From Candidatus Iainarchaeum sp. (GTDB taxonomy: Archaea; Micrarchaeota; Micrarchaeia; Anstonellales; Bilamarchaeaceae), in contig JAQTSF010000053.1 in NCBI GenBank assembly GCA_028711485.1, forward strand, positions 1 to 5,368: a stretch of 5,368 bases of DNA, written 5' to 3'. The notes beneath the pieces are model-generated. The model ran no database searches, was not told the DNA's origin, and worked only from the letters and a program-made list of their open reading frames with translations. The first letter of the stretch is position 1, and each line of letters opens with the position of its first letter. This document shows, piece by piece, positions 1-4,049 of this stretch. The position numbers and the translations under genes are program-made.

Positions 1-661
1 CTTCAACTGCATATTCAAGAACTTCTATTTGATGGTTTATTTTTCCTTCCATTATTTCTTTTCTATAGTCGATTTCTATCAGCGCTTCCCTTGCAGCATT
101 TGCTTTTTTCTCATCTTCAACAAGTTTCGTTGTTTCTATAACTCTTACTACCGGGATCATTGTTCCTCCACCAAATGGTTTTGGGCTGTCTATTTCTATT
201 TTTTTCATCACTTCCTCCAGTATATAAGGATCAATTTTTTCTATAAATATAGGGGTTGTTATAAACTTATATACTGGATATGTCGAACCTGTTTCTAATG
301 TTTGATCAACAGGATTCTTCATTTTTCTTTTTATAGTTTCAGTTTTTGCATGAAGAACTTCTGTTTTTTTTGTTATTGGGTTTTCGTATGAAATATCAAA
401 GGATCGTCTATCCATTTCTTGCTCTATTTCTCCAATACTTCCATCTACTTTTGTTCCTACAGAACTTTCAGCAAGAACTTCAGAAGATCCATAATCTGAT
501 TTTTCACCTATTTTTATCAAATCCTCAATAAGGTGGGGCTGTGTTCTAAAAAAATTAGTTACATCTTCTACAAAAATATATTGGGTTTCCATAAGTGGAA
601 TAGGTCCATTTAGACCAAAGAACATTTTATATATCGGCTTCTCAATCAATGCCAAACCCAT
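1..661 (-). CDS. Unrecognised protein, N-terminal 220 codons (runs off left edge)
   Basis: I do not recognise this protein. The minus-strand frame is open from ATG at 661-659 to base 1, giving 220 codons plus one base, so the C-terminus lies outside the window. It begins MGLALIEKPIYKMFFGLNGP. I see no signal peptide, long hydrophobic segment, Cys cluster or nucleotide-binding motif. Residues 1-60 mix helical and hydrophobic stretches, residues 70-125 are charged and probably extended or flexible, FGGGTMIP (163-170) is a glycine turn, and about 172-220 is a charged, probably amphipathic helix that could continue as a coiled coil. The start is supported by TTTATAAT on the minus strand at 690-683, the spacing seen at the other leaderless genes here, with no Shine-Dalgarno. 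It is likely a soluble cytoplasmic protein; function unknown. The coding call is firm from frame length and promoter position. Confidence 0.8.
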   Translation of the reverse strand, partial: MGLALIEKPIYKMFFGLNGPIPLMETQYIFVEDVTNFFRTQPHLIEDLIKIGEKSDYGSSEVLAESSVGTKVDGSIGEIEQEMDRRSFDISYENPITKKTEVLHAKTETIKRKMKNPVDQTLETGSTYPVYKFITTPIFIEKIDPYILEEVMKKIEIDSPKPFGGGTMIPVVRVIETTKLVEDEKKANAAREALIEIDYRKEIMEGKINHQIEVLEYAVE

Positions 662-682
662 ACTTCTATAATTCTTAATACT

Positions 683-690
683 ATTATAAA
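683..690 (-). promoter_or_regulatory. TATA box of the unrecognised left-edge gene
   Basis: The minus-strand TTTATAAT lies 22-29 bases upstream of the ATG at 661. This is the distance expected if transcription starts at or next to the start codon (leaderless mRNA). Confidence 0.6.
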
Positions 691-718
691 TATTACTATT
701 TAATTGAAGAAAGTAAGG

Positions 719-726
719 TTTTAATA
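719..726 (+). promoter_or_regulatory. TATA box candidate for the smORF
   Basis: TTTTAATA is 22-29 bases upstream of ATG 748. It could equally be a distal promoter for the tRNA-Ile transcript. Confidence 0.4.
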
Positions 727-747
727 GATTAATATAGATAACTTCCT

Positions 748-822
748 ATGATAGAGAAATTGTTTTTATCCATTGGGATAATCACAATAATTCTGGTAGT
801 AACCTATATTGTTACTAGATGA
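748..822 (+). CDS. Possible 24-aa single-pass membrane peptide (smORF)
   Basis: A short frame from ATG 748 to TGA 820-822 encodes 24 residues starting MIEKLFLSIG, followed by a run rich in Ile, Val, Leu and Thr, and ending in Arg. Residues 5-22 would form one transmembrane helix. TTTTAATA at 719-726 sits exactly 22-29 bases before the ATG, the geometry of the other leaderless genes in the window, which is the main reason to list it. Against it: AT-rich DNA easily produces short hydrophobic frames, its last third overlaps the inverted repeat and TATA box of tRNA-Ile, and there is no recognisable family. The transcript could instead be a leader reading into the tRNA. Function unknown. Confidence 0.3.
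   Translation: MIEKLFLSIGIITIILVVTYIVTR
797..817 (+). promoter_or_regulatory. tRNA-Ile TATA box inside a perfect 7-7-7 inverted repeat
   Basis: CTATATT (804-810) lies 25-31 bases before the tRNA 5' end and is the likely TBP site, giving a very short 5' leader. It is flanked by TAGTAAC (797-803) and its exact reverse complement GTTACTA (811-817). The dyad therefore encloses the TATA box exactly, as an operator overlapping a core promoter would. Whether a regulator binds there is inference. Confidence 0.5.
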
Positions 823-851
823 AACTCTATTCAAGGGCCCGTAGCTCAGTC

Positions 852-887
852 TAAGTCTTGAATTTAATAAGTGCGAGACTTCTGAAA
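852..887 (+). other. tRNA-Ile intron 1, D-loop (17/17a), 36 nt
   Basis: The central helix TCAG (846-849)/CTGA (882-885) is perfect and is followed by the intron stem AAGTCT (853-858)/AGACTT (876-881). The 3-nt bulges TCT (850-852) and AAC (886-888), each cut after the second base, set the boundaries. The outer helix is almost absent (only C845-G889), so this is a relaxed motif. The exon bases of the central helix also belong to or adjoin the D-stem of the mature tRNA, so the arm must refold on splicing. Confidence 0.85.
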
Positions 888-909
888 CGGTTGGAGCGTT
901 CGACTGATA

Positions 910-949
910 AAGCCTTGGACTTCGTCCAAGATTCGCCAGGGCTTTGGCG
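910..949 (+). other. tRNA-Ile intron 2, anticodon loop (37/38), 40 nt
   Basis: This is a textbook BHB. The outer helix is the anticodon stem (899-903/951-955), the central helix is CTGA (904-907)/TTGG (944-947) with two G-U pairs, and the inner helix is AGCC (911-914)/GGCT (940-943). The bulges are TAA (908-910) and CGA (948-950), cut after the second base. A second hairpin, CTTGGAC/GTCCAAG, lies inside the intron. Confidence 0.93.
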
Positions 950-971
950 ATCGAAAGGTCTTGTGTTCAAA

Positions 972-1021
972 AGTTTTGAAATTTTATAATAAAATTTTAA
1001 AATATTTTTCAAAGCTGACGA
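972..1021 (+). other. tRNA-Ile intron 3, T-loop (59/60), 50 nt
   Basis: The outer helix is the T-stem (961-965/1023-1027). The central helix is TTCA (966-969)/TGAC (1016-1019), with three pairs and one T-C mismatch at its outer end. The inner helix GTTTTG (973-978)/CAAAGC (1010-1015) continues into an AT-only stem. Bulges AAA (970-972) and GAT (1020-1022), cut after the second base, restore the T-loop TTCAAAT. The intron itself is extremely AT-rich. Confidence 0.85.
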
Positions 1022-1038
1022 TCACAACGGGCCCACTC

Positions 1039-1043
1039 TTTTT
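1039..1043 (+). terminator. T-run after tRNA-Ile
   Basis: TTTTT begins 4 bases after the tRNA discriminator base. Short T-runs like this act as archaeal RNA polymerase terminators; no hairpin other than the tRNA itself precedes it. Confidence 0.45.
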
Positions 1044-1053
1044 AATTGACGTA

Positions 1054-1151
1054 TATACTTAGAAACTAAAAGGCTATTAGTTAGAAGAGAAGCTGGTTTT
1101 GGGTGGCATAGCCTTTTCAAACTAGTCTATACTTAGAAACTAAAAGGCTAT
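1054..1151 (+). repeat. 24-base direct repeat (period 74) with inverted copy between
   Basis: Positions 1054-1077 and 1128-1151 are identical over 24 bases; both begin TATACTTAGAAAC and end AAAAGGCTAT. Weaker similarity continues for about 15 more bases, including GAAGAGA in both. Between them, ATAGCCTTTT (1108-1117) is the exact reverse complement of the last 10 bases of each copy, so it can form a 10-bp hairpin with the left copy (1068-1077, 30-nt loop) or the right copy (1142-1151, 24-nt loop), but not both. Each copy starts with a TATA-like TATACTT. It may be a local duplication of a promoter, a structured RNA, or an RNA switch; I cannot decide. Two copies only, so not a CRISPR. Confidence 0.7.
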
Positions 1152-1177
1152 GGTCGGAAGAGACCTCCCTGCTTTCA

Positions 1178-1185
1178 TTTATAAA
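1178..1185 (+). promoter_or_regulatory. TATA box that fixes the start of the DUF2797-like gene
   Basis: TTTATAAA lies 22-29 bases before ATG 1207. That spacing matches the other leaderless genes here and argues that the in-frame ATG at 1150 lies upstream of the transcript. Confidence 0.6.
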
Positions 1186-1206
1186 CTCTTATCCAAATCT
1201 AACTAT

Positions 1207-1965
1207 ATGCATCTTATAAACTTCTTCCCAAATCCAGAGCCAGAAATATCTTATTGGGAATCAAGAGCTATTGAAAAATTAAAACTTGAAGGAGAAGTAA
1301 GAATACAATTCCAAAATGTAAGAGCTTGCATTGGTTATAATGATGGAAAGGAATACCATTCCTGCATTAATTCTGAAATAGACACAAGGCAATGCCACTA
1401 TTGCGCTTCAAAAGATATTTCAAAAGTGTATACAAGGATGGATTTAAGTGGTTTTGAACATCTAGAAGAGGAGATAGTAAACAGGCCATATTCACTTTAT
1501 CTTGCTTATTTCGGAAAAGATATAATTAAATGTGGTGTGTGCAGAAAAGAAAGGTTAGATAAAAGAGTAAAAGAGCAGGCAGCATTCTATTTTGCGCATC
1601 TTATGGATTTTGATAATGCAAATGATGCGTATGGGATGGAAAAACTTCTTCAACATAATTTTGGATTAAGGAATGCTGTAAGGAATTCCACGAAATTAAA
1701 AAATATGAAAAATATCGATACAACTATTTTTTCTCAAATACTTTCTGAAATAAAAGAAACTCCTCCTTTTTCTGATTATATACTAAATAATGCTAAGATA
1801 GAGAAAATAAATTATAATCTTCCTGAAGATTTTTCAATTTCAAAAGATTCAATTGATGGTATTATCCTAGGTAGTATGGGATCTTTTCTATTTTTCAAAA
1901 ACGAAGAGAATACATTTACTATTGATTTAAAAGATAAGAAAGGAGAGTATTTCAGATTTTTCTAA
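1207..1965 (+). CDS. DUF2797-like protein: Cys cluster plus GIY-YIG-related domain
   Basis: The protein has 252 residues from ATG 1207. Four cysteines, C41, C53, C63 and C66 (the last two as CHYC), look like a zinc site. They are followed by a segment resembling the DUF2797 core: YSLYLAYFG (95-103), KCGV (108-111), then R116, R120 and EQ at 123-124. This Tyr-strand, Lys-x-Gly, Arg pattern recalls the GIY-YIG nuclease fold, but I cannot confirm catalysis; a nucleic-acid role is inference from fold and zinc site. Residues from about 150 are poorly conserved to my eye. The frame stays open back to ATG 1150, adding 19 residues, but TTTATAAA at 1178-1185 supports 1207. The stop overlaps the 3' end of the opposing hexulose-phosphate synthase gene by 14 bases. 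Coding is firm; family assignment is from memory of the motif pattern. Confidence 0.72.
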   Translation: MHLINFFPNPEPEISYWESRAIEKLKLEGEVRIQFQNVRACIGYNDGKEYHSCINSEIDTRQCHYCASKDISKVYTRMDLSGFEHLEEEIVNRPYSLYLAYFGKDIIKCGVCRKERLDKRVKEQAAFYFAHLMDFDNANDAYGMEKLLQHNFGLRNAVRNSTKLKNMKNIDTTIFSQILSEIKETPPFSDYILNNAKIEKINYNLPEDFSISKDSIDGIILGSMGSFLFFKNEENTFTIDLKDKKGEYFRFF

Positions 1966-2584
1966 ACCTGTTTAATTCTTCACATATTTCTTTTGCAGCG
2001 TTTTTAGGATTTTCTGATCTTGTTATTGCTCCGCCAACTATAATTATATCTACCTTTTTATCAGCAATACTCTTAATTTTGTCCTTATTTATTCCTCCTG
2101 CAACAGCAATTTTTATATTTCTCTTTTCTTTTAAATTTATTATCTGCTCAAGCACATTTACTCCTTTTTTTTGCTGATCTATCCCAACATGGAATCCAAG
2201 ATAATGAGGTTTTAATTTTTCTATTTCTTTCCACCTTTCCGGAGAAGTATTTATCAAATCAACTACACATTCTTTTTTGTTTTTTTCAGCAGTTTCTATT
2301 GCATCTTTTATTGTTTTATCATCTGCCGCTCCCAAAACAGTAATAATATCTGCTCCCGCATTAATTGCAATTTCTGCTTCAAAAGCTCCGGTATCCATAG
2401 TTTTCATATCAGCAACTATTTTCTTTTTTGGAAATCTTTTTTTAAGTTCAACTACTGCGTTCATACCTTCTGATTTTATAAGCGGAGTTCCTGCTTCAAT
2501 TATATCCACATATTCTTCAACTTCTTTTGCTATTGCTATTGCTTGTTTTAAATCTGAAAAATCTAATGCAACTTGTATTTTCAT
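1952..2584 (-). CDS. hxlA: 3-hexulose-6-phosphate synthase
   Basis: This protein of the OMP-decarboxylase superfamily (TIM barrel) condenses formaldehyde with ribulose 5-phosphate, or in many archaea runs in reverse to make ribulose 5-phosphate for nucleotide synthesis. From ATG 2584 it has 210 residues, normal for the single-domain enzyme. It begins MKIQVALDF, then EAGTPLIKSEGM (30-41), the metal/active-site DMKTMD (59-64: D59, K61, D64), TVLGAA (82-87), HVGID (132-136), and the phosphate-binding AGGI (162-165) and VGGAIT (183-188). EAGTPLIKSEGM and DMKTMDTG favour hexulose-phosphate synthase over OMP or keto-gulonate-phosphate decarboxylase. An upstream in-frame GTG at 2593 is less likely, because AGGTGA (2595-2590) is a good Shine-Dalgarno for ATG 2584. 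It follows mre11 after one base, so the two are cotranscribed. No isomerase (hxlB) is adjacent. Confidence 0.9.
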   Translation of the reverse strand: MKIQVALDFSDLKQAIAIAKEVEEYVDIIEAGTPLIKSEGMNAVVELKKRFPKKKIVADMKTMDTGAFEAEIAINAGADIITVLGAADDKTIKDAIETAEKNKKECVVDLINTSPERWKEIEKLKPHYLGFHVGIDQQKKGVNVLEQIINLKEKRNIKIAVAGGINKDKIKSIADKKVDIIIVGGAITRSENPKNAAKEICEELNRFRKI

Positions 2585-2585
2585 T

Positions 2586-3665
2586 TTATTCACCTATATA
2601 CTTTTCTGCTTCCTCAATACTTGATGCAAGTTTATCAAAAAGTTCAGAAGGTTCATAAGGAATCTTTCCTTTCGCTCTTTTTTGAATTTCAACAGATGCA
2701 AATTCCTTCAAACTCATTTTTCCTTCCCTTATTTTTTTTATCTCATCGATTTTCTCTTTTAATGTTTTTTTGGAATTAAGTTTATTATCTATGAATACAT
2801 TTGATTTTCCGTTTATTGAAATATCCCCGCTATTTAATCCTTCTTTTAAGCTTCCTTTGATAATTATTTTTCCTATTTCATCATCTTTTATTTCATTTAT
2901 TATTCTATTAATTTTCTCATTTATTTCATTAATTCCGGAATTTTCAAATTCCAAAACAAAATGTCTAAATTCCCTGCATTCTATAGGTATAAATTCAGAA
3001 AGTTTTTTCTTACTATCATAAAGTACATATCCTCTTTTTCCCTGCTCCTCTTCTTTTAATTGAGTTACTACCGTACTTCCAGGAATAATTAGTTTTCCAT
3101 TTAATTTTATATGGTGTTTGTGAATATGTCCGTTGATTATAATCTCAAAATCAAGTTCTTCCAATTCTTCAATAGATAGCTCAGGTTCTCCTATTGATAG
3201 TTCATTTATATTCTGATGAAGTACCAATATGTTAAGATAATCTTTTTTTACGGGATTATTATTTACTACACTACTTAGACCCTCTTTTACATAACCCGAA
3301 GGAATATTACCCAATCCAACCAAATGTATCTTTTCTCCGTGTATTTCAATTTCAATAGAATTATTGTGCAAATAAGTTAATGCTCCACTTGATTCAAGAA
3401 GTTTAAGTACGTTCACAGAATCTCTGCTTCTTCTTTCATGATTCCCATGTATTGCAAATATAGGTATATTTATTTTTTTAAATAATTTTATTGCTCTTTC
3501 CAAATTTTCCATTTTAGGAATCTTAGTGTCAAAAACATCTCCTGCAATTATTATCAAATCTGCATTTTTTCCAGCATTTTCCAGAGCATTTTCTGCCTGA
3601 ATAAAAGAATCTTCTTCAAATCTTGCATAACCCAGGTGACTATCAGCTATAATTGCGATTTTCAT
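2586..3665 (-). CDS. mre11: DNA double-strand break repair nuclease Mre11
   Basis: Mn-dependent nuclease of the Mre11-Rad50 complex that processes DNA ends for recombination. The 359-residue protein has the calcineurin-like phosphoesterase motifs in order: DSHLGY (D8, H10), GDVFD (D43), GNHE (N75, H76), H150 in VLHQN, and GHIHKH (H180, H182). These are all the metal ligands and the catalytic His of the family. After the capping region (about 225-290) the C-terminal part (about 295-359) is charged and helical, where archaeal Mre11 binds the Rad50 coiled coil. Length is slightly below the usual archaeal size (roughly 380-430). The usual partners rad50, herA and nurA are not next to it; its operon partner is hxlA, one base downstream. 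The start ATG 3665 is supported by TATTTAT at 3693-3687. A general SbcD-type exonuclease is the same family. Confidence 0.93.
   Translation of the reverse strand: MKIAIIADSHLGYARFEEDSFIQAENALENAGKNADLIIIAGDVFDTKIPKMENLERAIKLFKKINIPIFAIHGNHERRSRDSVNVLKLLESSGALTYLHNNSIEIEIHGEKIHLVGLGNIPSGYVKEGLSSVVNNNPVKKDYLNILVLHQNINELSIGEPELSIEELEELDFEIIINGHIHKHHIKLNGKLIIPGSTVVTQLKEEEQGKRGYVLYDSKKKLSEFIPIECREFRHFVLEFENSGINEINEKINRIINEIKDDEIGKIIIKGSLKEGLNSGDISINGKSNVFIDNKLNSKKTLKEKIDEIKKIREGKMSLKEFASVEIQKRAKGKIPYEPSELFDKLASSIEEAEKYIGE
2590..2595 (-). promoter_or_regulatory. Shine-Dalgarno of hxlA inside the end of mre11
   Basis: AGGTGA on the minus strand, 5 bases before ATG 2584, matches the archaeal anti-Shine-Dalgarno. 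It includes the last codons of mre11 (Gly-Glu before TAA 2588-2586). It is the only clear ribosome-binding site in the window, as expected for an internal operon gene while first genes appear leaderless. Confidence 0.75.
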
Positions 3666-3679
3666 AAGCAGAACCTATA

Positions 3680-3694
3680 TTTAAAAATAAATAG
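3680..3694. promoter_or_regulatory. Back-to-back TATA boxes for mre11 (-) and tRNA-Leu (+)
   Basis: On the minus strand, CTATTTAT (3694-3687) lies 22-29 bases upstream of the mre11 ATG. On the plus strand, TTTAAAAA (3680-3687) lies 32-39 bases before the tRNA-Leu 5' end, which would give about a 10-base leader. The two boxes abut in a 53-base divergent intergenic region, so TBP binding for one gene could exclude the other. Confidence 0.5.
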
Positions 3695-3738
3695 ACTCAT
3701 TTTAATAACTTGTTGATTGCAGGGGTACCAAAGCGGTC

Positions 3739-3770
3739 AAGTAGAATAGGGATTCTATTCTTTTCTGCAC
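3739..3770 (+). other. tRNA-Leu intron 1, D-loop (20a/20b), 32 nt
   Basis: The central helix GCGG (3733-3736)/CTGC (3765-3768) has one G-U pair. Bulges TCA (3737-3739) and ACT (3769-3771) are cut after the second base. The inner stem AGAATAG (3744-3749 region)/CTATTCT is strong, reached through a T-T mismatch. The outer helix is CCA (3728-3730)/TGG (3774-3776), separated by two A-A mismatches, so the motif is relaxed. Confidence 0.82.
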
Positions 3771-3788
3771 TAATGGGACGGGTTTAGG

Positions 3789-3818
3789 CCTGATTAAGTT
3801 TTTCTTAATCTGTAAAAC
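3789..3818 (+). other. tRNA-Leu intron 2, anticodon loop (37/38), 30 nt
   Basis: This is a strict BHB. The anticodon stem is the outer helix, TTTA (3783-3786)/TAAA (3813-3816) is a perfect central helix, and CTGATTAAG (3790-3798)/CTTAATCTG (3804-3812) is the inner helix with one T-T mismatch. Bulges are GGC (3787-3789) and ACA (3817-3819), cut after the second base. Confidence 0.93.
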
Positions 3819-3849
3819 ACCCGTTGGCTCAGGCCTTCGCAGGTTCGAT

Positions 3850-3982
3850 CACGCTTTTGGCTGCGGTTTTTCAAATGCCAAAAGCACATACAAAATTTTA
3901 AGAAAATTTTGGATGCGTCCAAAACTTTTAGTTTTGAACGCGGTTGCAAAAGGCATAAGGTATCTCTTAGCACTGTCGAAAA
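3850..3982 (+). other. tRNA-Leu intron 3, T-loop (59/60), 133 nt
   Basis: The outer helix is the T-stem and the central helix is TTCG (3844-3847)/CGAA (3977-3980), perfect. Bulges are ATC (3848-3850) and AAC (3981-3983), cut after the second base. The inner helix is weak (ACG/TGT, 3851-3853 with 3974-3976). The interior has three hairpins: GCTTTTGGC (3853-3861)/GCCAAAAGC (3877-3885), CAAAATTTT (3891-3899)/AAAATTTTG (3903-3911), and GCGTCCAAAAC (3915-3925)/GTTTTGAACGC (3931-3941, one mismatch). It is too short for a homing endonuclease; a minus-strand frame across it is chance. Confidence 0.87.
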
Positions 3983-3998
3983 CCCTGCCCCCTGCAAA

Positions 3999-4003
3999 TT
4001 TTT
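3999..4003 (+). terminator. T-run after tRNA-Leu
   Basis: TTTTT starts 3 bases after the discriminator base of tRNA-Leu, a plausible archaeal terminator. Confidence 0.45.
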
Positions 4004-4020
4004 AAAAAACAAAAAATAAG

Positions 4021-4028
4021 TTTAATAA
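4021..4028 (+). promoter_or_regulatory. TATA box of the FKBP gene
   Basis: TTTAATAA is 22-29 bases upstream of ATG 4050, and there is no Shine-Dalgarno, so the mRNA is probably leaderless. TTTTATAC (4031-4038) is closer to the ATG than expected for the core box. Confidence 0.55.
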
Positions 4029-4049
4029 TCTTTTATACAAATTAAATTT

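Larger units (their letters stand above)
835..1035 (+). tRNA. tRNA-Ile(GAU) with three introns
   Basis: The acceptor arms GGGCCCG (835-841) and CGGGCCC (1028-1034) pair perfectly, and A1035 is the discriminator; no CCA is encoded. The anticodon GAT is at 906-908, in the loop CTGATAA once the intron is removed, on the stem TTCGA (899-903)/TCGAA (951-955). The T-stem is TTGTG (961-965)/CACAA (1023-1027). Three insertions interrupt the gene: 852-887 in the D-loop (between 17 and 17a), 910-949 at the canonical 37/38 site, and 972-1021 in the T-loop (59/60). Removing them leaves a 75-nt tRNA with D-arm GCTCAGTCCGGTTGGAGC and T-loop TTCAAAT, typical of archaeal tRNA-Ile. It decodes AUC and AUU. Promoter at 804-810; T-run at 1039-1043 downstream. 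Every part of the cloverleaf is present, so it is probably functional rather than a pseudogene. Confidence 0.95.
3719..3996 (+). tRNA. tRNA-Leu(UAG) with three introns
   Basis: The acceptor GCAGGGG (3719-3725)/CCCCTGC (3989-3995) is perfect, with discriminator A3996 and no encoded CCA. The anticodon TAG is at 3785-3787, in the loop TTTAGGA once the intron is removed, on the stem ACGGG (3778-3782)/CCCGT (3820-3824). A long variable arm (3825-3838) marks a class II tRNA. The T-stem is GCAGG (3839-3843)/CCTGC (3984-3988). Introns are 3739-3770 (D-loop, 20a/20b), 3789-3818 (37/38) and 3850-3982 (T-loop, 59/60). Splicing leaves 83 nt with D-loop AAGCGGTCTAA and T-loop TTCGATC, both normal for tRNA-Leu. 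Introns make up 195 of the 278 bases. It reads CUA and probably the other CUN codons. Promoter near 3680-3687; T-run at 3999-4003. All stems are intact, so it is probably functional. Confidence 0.95.

Noticed and set aside
29..531. Two plus-strand frames rich in Phe and Tyr
   Set aside because: They are antisense shadows of the minus-strand gene at 1-661, which has the better composition and a promoter.
835..1035. Degenerate tRNA pseudogene
   Set aside because: Every stem pairs perfectly once insertions with BHB geometry are removed; degeneration would not leave such boundaries.
1072..1113. A third tRNA, split tRNA half or box C/D or H/ACA RNA in the repeat region
   Set aside because: The hairpin closes on GGCTAT/ATAGCC, but there is no T-arm, anticodon arm, C or D box, or 3' ACA that I can place.
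1054..1151. CRISPR array
   Set aside because: Only two copies of the 24-base repeat; the second copy abuts a gene promoter, and the 50-base spacer contains an inverted copy of the repeat end.
1952..2593. Orotidine-phosphate or keto-gulonate-phosphate decarboxylase, with GTG start at 2593
   Set aside because: EAGTPLIKSEGM and DMKTMDTG fit hexulose-phosphate synthase best; the Shine-Dalgarno overlaps the GTG and serves ATG 2584.
2277..3021. Plus-strand frames opposite hxlA and mre11
   Set aside because: Shadows of well-identified minus-strand genes; Phe/Ser/Leu-rich composition without motifs.
3794..4012. 72-aa minus-strand frame
   Set aside because: It lies across the tRNA-Leu gene and its T-loop intron and has no recognisable features; chance frame.
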